Positions 42,864-52,485 are shown, counted from the first letter of the stretch. The stretch: DNA of 64,000 nucleotides from Bacillus suaedaesalsae (GCF_016890225.1 NZ_JAFELM010000043.1:186001-250000), one strand, 5' to 3'. Notes: generated from the sequence alone by a model not told the origin. A program made the numbers and translations.

Positions 42864-43532
42864 ATGAAATCAAAATTTATCCTTATATTAGCCATAACAA
42901 TGGGTGTTATTACGACATTTTTATTCTTTAATTATATGAAACAATTTGACTCGGAAATTGCAATAAGTGAAAGTATGATAGAGGTTGTTGTTGCGAAAGA
43001 AAAGATTCCAGCAAACACAAAATTAAATGCAAGTTTACTTGAGATAAAATCAGTGCCCGAAAAAGGATTACATCCACAAACAATTCTAGATATGTCTAAA
43101 CTAGAGGGCTTGTATGTAACGTCACCGATTGAAGCAGGAGAATCGATATTAGAACATCGCGTTCAGTCATCTTTAGAGGAAAGTTTATACGTTTCTCGTA
43201 AAGTAATGGATGGGCACCGTGCAGTGTCAATCGGAGTTGACTTCGTTCAATCAGTATCCACACTTATTGAACCAGAAGATTATGTAGATGTAGTATTTAG
43301 TGAAGTCATTAGTACGAATCCCAATGTTATAAAATCAGAGCAAATTTTGAGCAATGTGCGTGTGCTTGCTGTTGGAACAAAAATGGTACCTAAATCAGAC
43401 GAAAGCGAAGAGTATGTGGAATATAACTCCGTAACGCTAGAATTAAAACCTACTGATGCAGTGACAGTTATTAATGCTTCAGAACGTGGGAATATTCAAT
43501 TTACACTTAACAGTAAGATTGTAGAAAAATAG
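42864..43532 (+). CDS. CpaB/RcpC-like pilus assembly protein (SAF domain)
   Basis: A 222-residue protein with an N-terminal membrane anchor and a SAF domain: VVVAKEKIPANTKLNASLLE, then IEAGESILEHRV, and a RcpC/CpaB domain with AVSIGVDFVQSVSTLIEPEDYVDVVFS. In Gram-negative bacteria CpaB works with the secretin CpaC. Here there is no outer membrane and no secretin, so it may guide the pilus through or anchor it in the thick wall. Confidence 0.9.
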   Translation: MKSKFILILAITMGVITTFLFFNYMKQFDSEIAISESMIEVVVAKEKIPANTKLNASLLEIKSVPEKGLHPQTILDMSKLEGLYVTSPIEAGESILEHRVQSSLEESLYVSRKVMDGHRAVSIGVDFVQSVSTLIEPEDYVDVVFSEVISTNPNVIKSEQILSNVRVLAVGTKMVPKSDESEEYVEYNSVTLELKPTDAVTVINASERGNIQFTLNSKIVEK

Positions 43533-43587
43533 AACTAGTAACGTTTGTAACCCTTGGTTGAAGAGGGAAAGTGGGGGTGAAGTAAGA

Positions 43588-44418
43588 GTGAGTGAAGAAA
43601 AACAGCAAAAACGAGGAGAATTTATCGCGATTTGCAGTGCAAAAGGTGGTGTCGGCAGAACACTGCTATCAGTTAACCTTGCCGTTGCACTTTGTAAGAA
43701 AAATATCAGAATCAGTATACTCGATGGCGATTTTCAGTTTGGTGATGTTAGTCTAGCTATGGATTTACAGTCTACCTTTACGATTAAAGATGTGATTCAA
43801 GAGATGAATAATTTAGATGAATACACACTTGCAAGTTACCTGAGTCATCATGAAAGTGGGGTAAAGGTGCTATCTGCTCCAGATAAACCAGAATTTGCAG
43901 ACCTCATTACAGAGGAAGCATTAGACAAGATTATTCCATTATTATTAACGCAAAATGAGTATACGATTGCAGATACAGGAGTGGGTCTGACAGATAAGAC
44001 CCTCCTCCTATTAGAGAAAGCAGACCAAATCTTGCTAGTGACAAATTTAGAGATGGCAACATTAAAAAATACGAAATCGATGTTAGAAACGTTAGATAAG
44101 CTTGATATGCGAGATAAAGTACGTTTAGTGATTAACCGGGCGACAATGGAAAGTGTGATTCAAGCTGTGGATGTTCCAGATATACTTGGTGCAGAAGATC
44201 CGATCTATATTCCTAATGACTTTCAGATTGCTTCACAATCGTTGAATATTGGAATTCCGTTCGTTGTAAATCAAGGGAAGTCAGAACTTGCAAAATCGAT
44301 CTACAAAATGGCCGAGCAAATTTCATCTAGAAGAGAAATTACCATTATTAAAACGAAAGCACCATCTTTACTTTCAAAGATGTTTAATAAAAGGCGATTA
44401 AAGGAGGAGACAGAATGA
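43588..44418 (+). CDS. TadZ/CpaE-like ParA-family ATPase
   Basis: GTG 43588 follows GGGGGTGAAGTAAGA; no signal in the sequence supports the longer start at 43558. The 276-residue protein has the MinD/ParA fold: SAKGGVGRTLLSVNLA, ILDGDFQFGDVSLAMDL, and IADTGVGLTD. The P-loop lysine that contacts phosphate is Arg (KGGVGRT instead of KGGVGKT), so ATP hydrolysis may be weak or absent. TadZ/CpaE places the Tad machine at a cell pole or site. The end overlaps tadA by ATGA. Confidence 0.9.
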   Translation: MSEEKQQKRGEFIAICSAKGGVGRTLLSVNLAVALCKKNIRISILDGDFQFGDVSLAMDLQSTFTIKDVIQEMNNLDEYTLASYLSHHESGVKVLSAPDKPEFADLITEEALDKIIPLLLTQNEYTIADTGVGLTDKTLLLLEKADQILLVTNLEMATLKNTKSMLETLDKLDMRDKVRLVINRATMESVIQAVDVPDILGAEDPIYIPNDFQIASQSLNIGIPFVVNQGKSELAKSIYKMAEQISSRREITIIKTKAPSLLSKMFNKRRLKEETE

Positions 44419-45851
44419 GTCTATTAAAGAAGCTTGAAGAAAAAAATAAGAATCTTGTGGACTCTCCTGAATCAGGTGTGAATGAAGATGAAGCGGGAGA
44501 AACGCCCAAAAAAGATCTGATCTCATCTTTCCGCGAATCAAGAAGAAACGAAAATGTGCTCACTCAACCTCAAAAACAAAAACAACAACCTGTGAACAAG
44601 CATCAAGAACTGAAAAGTATTCTTCATAAACAAATTCTTTCAGAAATGAAGGATGACAACGTTGAAGAAATTATCCCAAAGCTCGATGCGATGGCAATTG
44701 AGATTATGAAAGAAGATGAATCCTTCCGAGGGAAGATTGATCGGAAAAAGGTAGTGGACGAACTTATTAATGATTTAACAGGGTTTGGTCCAATCAATCC
44801 GTTATTAATGGATGATGTAGTAACAGAAGTCATGGTAAATGGTCCGAACCAGGTGTATGTAGAAAGAAAAGGGAAAATTGAATTAACGGGCATTAGCTTT
44901 CGTGATAACGAGCATGTCATGAACGTTATCGAAAAAATTGTATCTCCAATTGGGCGTAGAATTGATGAAAGTTCACCGATGGTTGATGCACGCCTGCCCG
45001 ATGGGTCTCGTGTAAATGCAATTATTCCGCCACTTGCGTTAAACGGTCCGACAATTACTATTCGGAAATTCTCTAAAGACCCCTATACAATAGAAGATTT
45101 AATTAAGTTCGGAACGGTAACGCGTGAAATGGCCATTTTTCTAGAAGCGTGTGTAAAAGCGAATTTAAATATTTTCGTAAGTGGTGGTACAGGTTCAGGG
45201 AAAACAACGACTCTAAATGTGTTATCCAACTTCATTCCAACAGATCAACGTATTGTGACGATTGAAGATGCCGCCGAACTACAGCTTGGACAGGATCACG
45301 TCATTTCGCTTGAGTCAAGACCTCCGAACATTGAGGGTAAGGGTGCCATATTAATTCGAGACTTAGTTCGTAACTCCTTACGTATGAGACCTGACAGAAT
45401 TGTAATTGGTGAGGTTCGTGGTGGAGAAGCGCTTGATATGTTACAAGCGATGAATACAGGTCATGATGGTTCACTCGCTACAGGTCACTCTAACAGTCCA
45501 CGTGATATGATTGCCAGACTTGAAACGATGGTGTTACTAGCAGGAGTTGATTTACCAGTACGTGCCATTCGTGAACAAATCGCAGGGGCAGTCGATCTTA
45601 TCATCCAACAATCCCGTTTAAAGGATGGGACGAGAAGGATTGTGAACATTACCGAAGTACAAGGGTTAGAAGGGGATGTTATCGTCCTTCAAGATATTTT
45701 CTCATATCACCAAGATGGTGTTGATACGAATGGGAAAATTATCGGGAAGCTTTCTCCTACAGGGGTTCGTCCTAAGTTTTATGAACAGCTTGAAGCATCT
45801 GGTATTCATATCCCGGCAAGTGTATTCATTGAAGAAGAGGAGTGGAATTAA
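44415..45851 (+). CDS. TadA/CpaF secretion ATPase
   Basis: The 478-residue cytoplasmic ATPase of the GspE/VirB11 superfamily has Walker [16 protein letters not shown], the Asp box [14 protein letters not shown], Walker [20 protein letters not shown] and the His box [17 protein letters not shown]. The N-terminal 90 residues are charged and unstructured. TadA powers both extension and retraction of Tad pili. The start follows AAAGGAGGAGAC and overlaps tadZ. A c-di-GMP-binding motif, as seen in some MshE ATPases, was looked for and not found. Confidence 0.95.
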   Translation: MSLLKKLEEKNKNLVDSPESGVNEDEAGETPKKDLISSFRESRRNENVLTQPQKQKQQPVNKHQELKSILHKQILSEMKDDNVEEIIPKLDAMAIEIMKEDESFRGKIDRKKVVDELINDLTGFGPINPLLMDDVVTEVMVNGPNQVYVERKGKIELTGISFRDNEHVMNVIEKIVSPIGRRIDESSPMVDARLPDGSRVNAIIPPLALNGPTITIRKFSKDPYTIEDLIKFGTVTREMAIFLEACVKANLNIFVSGGTGSGKTTTLNVLSNFIPTDQRIVTIEDAAELQLGQDHVISLESRPPNIEGKGAILIRDLVRNSLRMRPDRIVIGEVRGGEALDMLQAMNTGHDGSLATGHSNSPRDMIARLETMVLLAGVDLPVRAIREQIAGAVDLIIQQSRLKDGTRRIVNITEVQGLEGDVIVLQDIFSYHQDGVDTNGKIIGKLSPTGVRPKFYEQLEASGIHIPASVFIEEEEWN

Positions 45852-46813
45852 TGATGTGGTTACTTCTCGTCCTTATAATGTTTTCTTCCTTCTTAATTTT
45901 CACAGCCATTTTTCAGCTCATTTTCTTATCTAATAGCAGGTTAGAAAAACGAATGAAGCATTATTTGTCGGTACAAGAAAAGAAGATGTTAGATCGAAAT
46001 AAATTTAACTTAATCGTTCAGCTTCAGCTTACAAAACAAAAAATAAGAAACCAAGTATTAACGAAGGATAAAAACAATCGCTTGGAAGTGTTGATTAGTA
46101 GAGCCGGTTTACAGCTAAAACCAGAAGAGTATGTACTTTTTCAATGGATTTTAACCGCATTAATTGGAGGAGTAGCCTTCTTAATTGTAGGAAACGTATT
46201 ATTCGGGTTTTTAGGAGCTTTAATTGGCTTCCTTTTGCCGAAGTGGTTTTTAGGAAAAAAGCAAAAAGAACGATTACATGCTTTTAATGAAAGTTTACCT
46301 GATATGATTACAACGATCATTGGTTCTCTTCGTGCAGGATTTAGTTTTCCGCAAGCGTTAAAAACAGTAGTGGAAGAAGCACATAGTCCGATAAAAGAAG
46401 AAATGGATATTGTGTTACGTGAAATGCAATATGGCAGTAGCATTGAAGATGCGCTTCAAGGACTAAAAGAACGAATGCCTTCTGAAGATTTAGACTTAAT
46501 GATTCAAGCAATCTTAATACAACGTCAAGTTGGTGGGAATTTAGCAACCGTACTAGATAAAATCGTAGAAACGATTCGTGATCGTACGAAGATTCAAAGA
46601 CAAATTGTTACACTAACAGCACAAGGTAGATTATCTGGAATTGTAATTGGTTTACTCCCTGTAATATTAGGGTTTGTTTTGTATTTAATTGAGCCTGAGT
46701 ATATTGGTACACTCTTTAGCAATGTCATCGGTATCATTATGTTATCGGCAGGCGTGATTTCAAGTACAATCGGATTTGTCTTTATACGAAAATTGACGAC
46801 AATCGAGGTGTAA
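45851..46813 (+). CDS. TadB inner-membrane platform protein
   Basis: ATG 45851 shares one base with the tadA stop codon, and GAGGAG lies 8 bases upstream. The 320-residue protein has four transmembrane helices and a type II secretion F domain: FNESLPDMITTIIGSLRAGFSFPQAL, then EDALQGLKERMPSEDLDLM and QRQVGGNLATVLDKI. TadB and TadC form the membrane platform that couples the ATPase to pilin extraction. Confidence 0.92.
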   Translation: MMWLLLVLIMFSSFLIFTAIFQLIFLSNSRLEKRMKHYLSVQEKKMLDRNKFNLIVQLQLTKQKIRNQVLTKDKNNRLEVLISRAGLQLKPEEYVLFQWILTALIGGVAFLIVGNVLFGFLGALIGFLLPKWFLGKKQKERLHAFNESLPDMITTIIGSLRAGFSFPQALKTVVEEAHSPIKEEMDIVLREMQYGSSIEDALQGLKERMPSEDLDLMIQAILIQRQVGGNLATVLDKIVETIRDRTKIQRQIVTLTAQGRLSGIVIGLLPVILGFVLYLIEPEYIGTLFSNVIGIIMLSAGVISSTIGFVFIRKLTTIEV

Positions 46814-46816
46814 ACG

Positions 46817-47740
46817 ATGTTATTTTTCACCTTCTTTTTAACTATTACGTTTTTCATGTATTTTATATTTATTTTTCAAAAAGAAAGAAGAGACCTTGTT
46901 AAAAGAAGATTATCTATATTTACAGATCAGCCTGATGAAAAACCTGAGATAGATATAGAAGCGACAGAGAAAAAAGACGGGATCATAAAGAGAACTATTC
47001 ACCATATTTGGAAGGAATTCAAACGTAGCTTCAAACAAAAGTTACCAGGTGAAAAGGAAGCGAAGATAGAAGTAAAGTTACTTCAAGCAGGAAATCCTTT
47101 TGGGATGAATCCGGTTGAATTTCGGTTACTGCAAATTTCTTTATTCCTATTACTACCGATATTATTTATCGGATACGGAATGCTACTACAGTTACATTTT
47201 GGCGGTATCCTATTGCTTCTTATTTTGTCATTTGCAACAGCTTCGTTTCTTCCGCATTTTTATTTAAAGCAAAAAATGAAAAAACGTTATAAAGCAGCGG
47301 TGCGTGAGCTTCCAGATGTATTAGATCTGTTAACGGTAAGCTTAGAGGCGGGACTTGGTTTTGATTCTGCATTAAGTAAACTTGTCTCAAAAAAGCAAGG
47401 TGTGTTAGCAGATGAGTTTCATCGTTGTTTAGAGGAAATCAGGCTTGGAAAAACAAGAAGAGAAGCGTTATCGGGCGTACGTGATCGTCTAGAAGTAGAT
47501 GAAATTAAAATCTTAATTAGTAGTATTATTCAAGCAGAAAAGCTAGGGATTGGAATGGTTCAGGTTCTTCGGATTCAATCTGCCGAAGTTCGCGACCAGC
47601 GAAAACAACGAGCTGAAGAAGAAGCAATGAAAGCTCCAATTAAGATGCTTTTTCCACTCGTATTATTCATCTTCCCAAGTATTTTTATCGTATTATTAGG
47701 ACCTGCCATTTTACAATTTATTGATACGTTTAAACAGTGA
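46817..47740 (+). CDS. TadC inner-membrane platform protein
   Basis: The 307-residue partner of TadB also has a T2SF domain: VRELPDVLDLLTVSLEAGLGFDSAL, EEIRLGKTRREALSGVRDR and IIQAEKLGIGMVQVLRIQSAEVRDQRKQRAEE. Four hydrophobic helices surround it. GAGGTG precedes ATG 46817, three bases after tadB. It is the last Tad gene before a strong terminator. Confidence 0.92.
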   Translation: MLFFTFFLTITFFMYFIFIFQKERRDLVKRRLSIFTDQPDEKPEIDIEATEKKDGIIKRTIHHIWKEFKRSFKQKLPGEKEAKIEVKLLQAGNPFGMNPVEFRLLQISLFLLLPILFIGYGMLLQLHFGGILLLLILSFATASFLPHFYLKQKMKKRYKAAVRELPDVLDLLTVSLEAGLGFDSALSKLVSKKQGVLADEFHRCLEEIRLGKTRREALSGVRDRLEVDEIKILISSIIQAEKLGIGMVQVLRIQSAEVRDQRKQRAEEEAMKAPIKMLFPLVLFIFPSIFIVLLGPAILQFIDTFKQ

Positions 47741-47765
47741 TTCGTTTGTAGTCACTGTTTTTTCT
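47734..47765 (+). terminator. Terminator of the Tad locus
   Basis: AACAGTGA / TCACTGTT stem with a loop of about 11 bases and TTTTTC; the stem includes the tadC stop codon. Confidence 0.88.
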
Positions 47766-47843
47766 ATTTTCTAACGGTCTCCTGTATTTCAATTGAACAT
47801 CATGAATCTTGGATGAATAGGCTAATGCAGGGAGGTGGCCGTA

Positions 47844-49667
47844 ATGTTACGTTCATCAAGGCAATATTTTTACACTGTAAGAGCTGGTGATACTGTTTCA
47901 GGAATGTCAAGCCGGTTTGGAGTACCGATTCAGGCGATAATAGCAGCAAACAATTTGGTTTTGCCGTACACGCTTTATATTGGGCAGCAGCTTGCTATAC
48001 CACTTGGGTACAACCGATATCGTGTTATAGCAGGTGACTCTATCTATAAAATTGGTGAGAAATTTGGCGTACCAATCTCAGCAATAATAGAAGCAAATCA
48101 ATTAGTTCCACCTTTTATGATTTATCCAGAACAAGTATTACTCATTCCGCCAGGAGTACCTTATTACGTTGTACAACGAGGAGATAGTCTTTACGGGATT
48201 GCGAATCGTTTTAATGTTAAAACAAATGGTGTGCCAAATTATGAACTGATTAGGAGTGTCAATCAGTTGAATTCGTACACGATTTTCCCAGGGATGAGGC
48301 TTGTCATACCGTTTGCCGTGACAGGAGAACAAGGGATACTTGCTTATATTTCAGATCGAAATGGTAGCTTTGACCTTTGGCTTTATGAACTTCAAACGGG
48401 TACTCATACTAAAATGACAACTGGACTTGCTGCGAGTTTCTCTATTCCTTTTTGGTCTCCTAATAATGATAAAATAGCATTCGTTGGAAAGAATCAAATT
48501 TTATATGTTATAGACGTTAGGCAAAATACTGTGGCAACCATTGATCAATTAAACGTAAACGGTGTCCACTTCATTGGTTGGTCAAGTGATAGTCAAAAGC
48601 TTGCCTATAGTAAACAAAATACACTCGTTTTATATACGCTATCTTCACATACTGTTAAAACCGTACAGATTAATGGTGTTACGGATGTAATGTGGTTTCC
48701 AAATGGAACAGAAATATTGTTTCAGGGTACTGCTGAAAATGGTTTAAGTCAATTGTACAAAATGAATGTAGAAACGATGCAACGTACGAAACTGACTAAC
48801 AATGATGATAATCCAAAAAACAATGTACGTCTTTCACCAGATGGAAGTTATGCGTTGTATACGACACCTGGAGCAAGTATTTCGTTAATTCGAACAGTAA
48901 ATCTCCTTTCGGGTGAAATCGACCAAGTAAAAGGTGGGACATTAGCGAAAAACTATTACCCATCTTGGTCTCCAAATTCTGAGAACATCTCGTACAGTGC
49001 TACTGCCTTTTCTAGTGGATATTATTCAGAAGTACGCACAGTTAATAGAAACGGTAGGAATGATCGCACTGTAGCGATTTCTACTTGTTTTGCTACACCA
49101 ATCACTTGGTCTCCAGATAGTGGGGAACTTATTTATCTTTCAGGCTGTACGGAAGAACAATTCGCAAAAGACGCTTGGTTTGTAAATCTACTTCATCCAG
49201 TGCCGATTCATCTGTTTGGTGGTTTCAATGTTGTGTCTATTAGTTGGTCTAACAATAATCGTACAGGAAACTCACTATTCCGTAGTGAAGAATATCGTGT
49301 CCAATTTTTATTTCCGAGTCATTGGAGAAAGCAAAACGAAGAACGGTATGAAGGAATCGATGGTTTCTTTCAAGTGTCAGCCATTGCAGGTAGTAGCAAT
49401 ATTGAAGATATATGCCAAAATGAGGCTCATCATAGTCTAAATCCCTATGGAACTCAGCCTCAAATACGTAAGACAACAATTGAGGGAGAAGAAGCGTGCT
49501 TTATCTTCCCTTCAGATGACCAGCTACCGGAAATGAAAAATCAAGCAGCTCTAATTGTTAGATATCCTGAACCAATTACCATTCAAGGAGAGGTGTATCA
49601 ATACTTTATTTTATGGAGTGATCAAAATCATATTGAAGATATTGCCTTTAGCCTTTCGTTTATATAA
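47844..49667 (+). CDS. LysM-TolB beta-propeller protein
   Basis: ATG 47844 is preferred, with GGGAGGTG before it. The 607-residue protein has three LysM domains (about residues 8-52, 54-100, 105-155; for example YTVRAGDTVSGMSSRFGV and YYVVQRGDSLYGIANRFN), which bind peptidoglycan glycans. A PD40/TolB-like propeller follows with repeated WSPNNDKIAF, WSSDSQKLAY, WFPNGTEILF, WSPNSENISY and WSPDSGELIY. A C-terminal domain of about 130 residues is unassigned. No signal peptide is visible. It could be a spore-coat or cortex protein or act at the wall as a partner of the Tad pilus; a terminator separates it from tadC. Confidence 0.88.
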   Translation: MLRSSRQYFYTVRAGDTVSGMSSRFGVPIQAIIAANNLVLPYTLYIGQQLAIPLGYNRYRVIAGDSIYKIGEKFGVPISAIIEANQLVPPFMIYPEQVLLIPPGVPYYVVQRGDSLYGIANRFNVKTNGVPNYELIRSVNQLNSYTIFPGMRLVIPFAVTGEQGILAYISDRNGSFDLWLYELQTGTHTKMTTGLAASFSIPFWSPNNDKIAFVGKNQILYVIDVRQNTVATIDQLNVNGVHFIGWSSDSQKLAYSKQNTLVLYTLSSHTVKTVQINGVTDVMWFPNGTEILFQGTAENGLSQLYKMNVETMQRTKLTNNDDNPKNNVRLSPDGSYALYTTPGASISLIRTVNLLSGEIDQVKGGTLAKNYYPSWSPNSENISYSATAFSSGYYSEVRTVNRNGRNDRTVAISTCFATPITWSPDSGELIYLSGCTEEQFAKDAWFVNLLHPVPIHLFGGFNVVSISWSNNNRTGNSLFRSEEYRVQFLFPSHWRKQNEERYEGIDGFFQVSAIAGSSNIEDICQNEAHHSLNPYGTQPQIRKTTIEGEEACFIFPSDDQLPEMKNQAALIVRYPEPITIQGEVYQYFILWSDQNHIEDIAFSLSFI

Positions 49668-49675
49668 TTTACGTA

Positions 49676-49703
49676 TTGACTAGTCATGTTTGGTTAAAAT
49701 ACT
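49676..49703 (+). promoter_or_regulatory. Possible sigma-A promoter
   Basis: TTGACT (49676-49681), 16 bases, AATACT (49698-49703), ahead of the small gene at 49739. Confidence 0.45.
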
Positions 49704-49738
49704 AGCAGTGTTTTGAATACAAATCTGGAGGAGCAAAT

Positions 49739-49969
49739 ATGTCAGAATTAGAGCCAGTAGAATATGTAACAGGTACAGCCATTAGGGATTACGACATTAT
49801 TGAAGTTAAACCGTCAGAAAATGGGTATCGTGTAACTCTAGATGTAAATTTAGATAGTGGTTACGCTTTAACTCGAACTGAATTAGAAATTTCACATGAA
49901 GATCTAGATGGTTATGAAACAAAAGATGTTGAAGAAGGTATTAAATATGCATTAGGTTTTTTTAACTAA
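49739..49969 (+). CDS. Small acidic protein, gas-vesicle GvpO-like fold possible
   Basis: ATG 49739 follows CTGGAGGAG. The 76-residue protein is acidic and beta-rich, with VTGTAIRDYDIIEVKPSENGYRVTLDV-type content, then LEISHEDLDGYETKDVEEGIKYALGFFN. The overall pattern loosely recalls GvpO-type proteins (gas vesicle protein O), but no gas vesicle genes are nearby, so this is only a guess. Treat it as hypothetical. A terminator follows directly. Confidence 0.6.
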   Translation: MSELEPVEYVTGTAIRDYDIIEVKPSENGYRVTLDVNLDSGYALTRTELEISHEDLDGYETKDVEEGIKYALGFFN

Positions 49970-49997
49970 GTCACCCTCAATTGGGTGGCTTTTATTT
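49967..49997 (+). terminator. Intrinsic terminator
   Basis: AGTCACCC / GGGTGGCT stem with a six-base loop, then TTTATTT. Confidence 0.75.
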
Positions 49998-50002
49998 ATC
50001 AT

Positions 50003-50029
50003 TAAAGGTTTTTCTAAAACAGACGATAG
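50003..50029 (+). promoter_or_regulatory. Sigma-D promoter of second chemoreceptor gene
   Basis: TAAA (50003-50006), 15 bases, GACGATAG (50022-50029): two bases from the GCCGATAA consensus and the same spacing as the promoter of the other chemoreceptor gene. Confidence 0.7.
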
Positions 50030-50061
50030 AAATAGAAAATAAGCACATCTAAGGGGGAACT

Positions 50062-51753
50062 ATGAAAATTAAGGTGAAATTGTTGTTACTTGTTGCGCTA
50101 TTACTCGTTACTGTTGTCATCACAGGAATATTATCAAATTTACAATTAAATCAAACAAAAAACACGTATACAGAGATGCAAGAGGATGATGAGGTACAGT
50201 TACTGTTGAAGTCTATTCAGTATCGATTTACCGGAATATCAAATGATGAACGTGCGTTTTTATTAACAGGAGATATGTCATTAGCTGAAGGAATTGAAGA
50301 GAAAATAGATAATATACAAGAATACTTCTTACAGCTTGATAAGATGAAAAATTTAGATACAACAGATAAGAAAAACATAAAAGCAATTGAAGAAAACTTA
50401 GCTGTTTATTTTGAGAAGAGTAAGTCGATGGTTAGTCAATATAATAGTGGTAATCTTGATCTAGCTACAGAAACTCATATAAAAGAACAAAGAAAAATCC
50501 GAAAAGAATTAGTAGATCCAAGTATAGAAAATTTTATTGGAAAATTAAATCAAGAAATTGAAGAAGACAAAACAAACTTAGCTGAGTCACAAAAAATGCA
50601 AGCAATCATTTTCTACTCTCTAATCTTAGTTCTAATCGTAGTTGGCTTAGTGTTTGCAATTTTAATTATTCGTTCAATTGTAAAACCGATGTATGTAATG
50701 ACTAAATCATTAGAAGAGATTGCGAATGGTGAAGGTGATTTGACACGTGAATTAGTCATCTCTTCTAAAGATGAATTAGGTATGATGGCAAATTCATTTA
50801 ATAAAATGATTACTAATTTACGTGGATTAATTCAACAAGTTGGATACAATGCTGATCAGGTTGCCGCAGCGGCAGAGGAATTAACAGCGAGTTCAGAAGA
50901 AACGACACGAGCAACTGAGCAAATATCTTCTACAGTTCAAGAAGTAGCAATGGGATCTGAAAAGCAAGTGGCGAGTTTAAAAGAAACTTCTCATACTATT
51001 CATCAGTTATCAACAACTGTAACCAGTATCGCTGATAGTTCAGAACAAGCCACAAAAACAGCAGAGCTCGCTTCACAAAATACAGTGGCAGGTAACGAAG
51101 CAATTGTTAACATTATTGCACAAATGAACGGAATTAATGAGACAGTGAATCAACTATCGTTGGATGTTACTAGACTTGGCGAACGTTCAAATGAAATAAG
51201 CGAAATTATCCAAACAATTACAGGTATTGCTGACCAAACCAATCTACTTGCTTTAAATGCTGCAATTGAAGCAGCTAGAGCAGGAGAACACGGTCGTGGA
51301 TTTGCGGTTGTTTCAGATGAAGTTCGTAAGCTTGCAGAGCAGTCAGCATCATCTGCACAACAAATCTCTCAATTAATTGAAACGATTCAGTTAGATACAA
51401 CGAGAACGGTTCATTCAATGAATGAAACAACTACAAAAGTCTCGGAAGGAATCTCACTTGTTCAAAGTGCTGGAAATTCATTTAGACAAATTCAACACTC
51501 CATTTCAGAGGTATCCTTACAAATTAAAGATGTCTCACATTCTATTATGGATATGCGAGTAGGAACAGACTCAATGGTTCAAGATATTAAAACATTTGAA
51601 AGTATTTCTGAATTGACAGACTCGGGAACACAAGAAATGGCGTCAGTTACAGAAGAACAGGTAGCTTCTATGGAGGAAATTGCTGCTTCATCTGCTTCAT
51701 TATCACAAATGGCAGAAGAGCTTCAAATATTAATCGGAAAATTTAAAGTGTAA
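50062..51753 (+). CDS. Methyl-accepting chemotaxis protein
   Basis: The 563-residue chemoreceptor has a first transmembrane helix (about 5-25), a 150-residue helical extracytoplasmic sensor, and a second helix near 180-205. A HAMP domain ([21 protein letters not shown]) and a signalling domain follow, with the intact tip [19 protein letters not shown] and [16 protein letters not shown]. The CHASE3-like helical sensor region resembles that of the first chemoreceptor in size only. AAGGGGGAACT precedes ATG 50062. Confidence 0.95.
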   Translation: MKIKVKLLLLVALLLVTVVITGILSNLQLNQTKNTYTEMQEDDEVQLLLKSIQYRFTGISNDERAFLLTGDMSLAEGIEEKIDNIQEYFLQLDKMKNLDTTDKKNIKAIEENLAVYFEKSKSMVSQYNSGNLDLATETHIKEQRKIRKELVDPSIENFIGKLNQEIEEDKTNLAESQKMQAIIFYSLILVLIVVGLVFAILIIRSIVKPMYVMTKSLEEIANGEGDLTRELVISSKDELGMMANSFNKMITNLRGLIQQVGYNADQVAAAAEELTASSEETTRATEQISSTVQEVAMGSEKQVASLKETSHTIHQLSTTVTSIADSSEQATKTAELASQNTVAGNEAIVNIIAQMNGINETVNQLSLDVTRLGERSNEISEIIQTITGIADQTNLLALNAAIEAARAGEHGRGFAVVSDEVRKLAEQSASSAQQISQLIETIQLDTTRTVHSMNETTTKVSEGISLVQSAGNSFRQIQHSISEVSLQIKDVSHSIMDMRVGTDSMVQDIKTFESISELTDSGTQEMASVTEEQVASMEEIAASSASLSQMAEELQILIGKFKV

Positions 51754-51761
51754 TTTGAAAG

Positions 51762-51798
51762 CAGTGAGCTTCATGAAGAAGTTCACTGTTTTTTTGTT
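51762..51798 (+). terminator. Intrinsic terminator
   Basis: AGCAGTGA-GCTTC / GAAG-TTCACTGTT hairpin and seven T residues. Confidence 0.85.
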
Positions 51799-51876
51799 AT
51801 TTCGCTGAATTCAGGAACCGTACGAAGATATCGTTAAAGCATAATATTTGACTTCATATATTTCGGTTATCTAAAA

Positions 51877-51894
51877 TAAGTGGATATTCATTCA
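51877..51894 (+). promoter_or_regulatory. Third, degenerate TetR-type operator
   Basis: TAAGTGGATATTCATTCA agrees with the operator at 34804-34821 at 15 of 18 positions; the right half-site is complete. It lies 23 bases before the flavoprotein start codon. Confidence 0.4.
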
Positions 51895-51916
51895 ATATAT
51901 AGAAGGAGGAGTTGTA

Positions 51917-52480
51917 ATGTACGATATCGCGATTATTGGAGCAGGTCCTGCAGGAGCTAGTGCTGCCATTTTTACAGCGAAGGCTGGAAAGAATACATTA
52001 TTAGTAGATAATGACAAGTCAATTACAAAACGTGCTTGGGTTGAGAACCACTTTGGTGTAATGGAAACGACTGGTCCAGATCTAGTTGAAACTGGTAAGA
52101 AACAAGCAACAAAATTCGGTGCTGAGCTCGTTGTAACAACTGTTACAAATATTGTGAAAAATGACAATGGATTTACAGTTGAAACTGAGGGACATTCCTA
52201 TGAAGCAAAACATGTAATCTTAGCAACAGGTCTTTTAGCTGACTTAGCAGAGCGAATTGGCTTAACAACAAAACCTGGATCAGAGCCTAGAATTCCTAAA
52301 AATGTTCAAGTTGATGCAAACGGTAAGACTGAAATTGAAGGGATATGGGCAGCTGGTACCATTGCTGGGCTAAGTGTGCATACCATCATCACTGCAGGTG
52401 ACGGAGCAAAAGTAGCGATTAACGTGATTAGTGAACTAAATGGTGAACGTTACGTAGATCATGATGTATTAAAATCCTAA
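51917..52480 (+). CDS. Minimal FAD-dependent thioredoxin-reductase-like protein
   Basis: The 187-residue protein keeps the FAD-binding part of thioredoxin reductase: IIGAGPAGASAAIFTAKAGK (GxGxxG), HVILATG, and the closing GIWAAGTIAGLSVHTIITAGDGAKVA. It lacks the inserted NADPH domain and the CxxC redox centre, so it is about half the family's length. The frame is intact at both ends, so this is a real small protein rather than a fragment. It may bind FAD and act in an unknown redox step, perhaps with a separate reductase. AGAAGGAGGAG precedes ATG 51917. Confidence 0.82.
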   Translation: MYDIAIIGAGPAGASAAIFTAKAGKNTLLVDNDKSITKRAWVENHFGVMETTGPDLVETGKKQATKFGAELVVTTVTNIVKNDNGFTVETEGHSYEAKHVILATGLLADLAERIGLTTKPGSEPRIPKNVQVDANGKTEIEGIWAAGTIAGLSVHTIITAGDGAKVAINVISELNGERYVDHDVLKS

Positions 52481-52485
52481 AACTT

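Noticed and set aside
44415-45851. Possible c-di-GMP binding by the TadA ATPase (MshE-N like motif)
   Set aside because: The N-terminal region has no matching paired motifs; it is a charged, low-complexity stretch.
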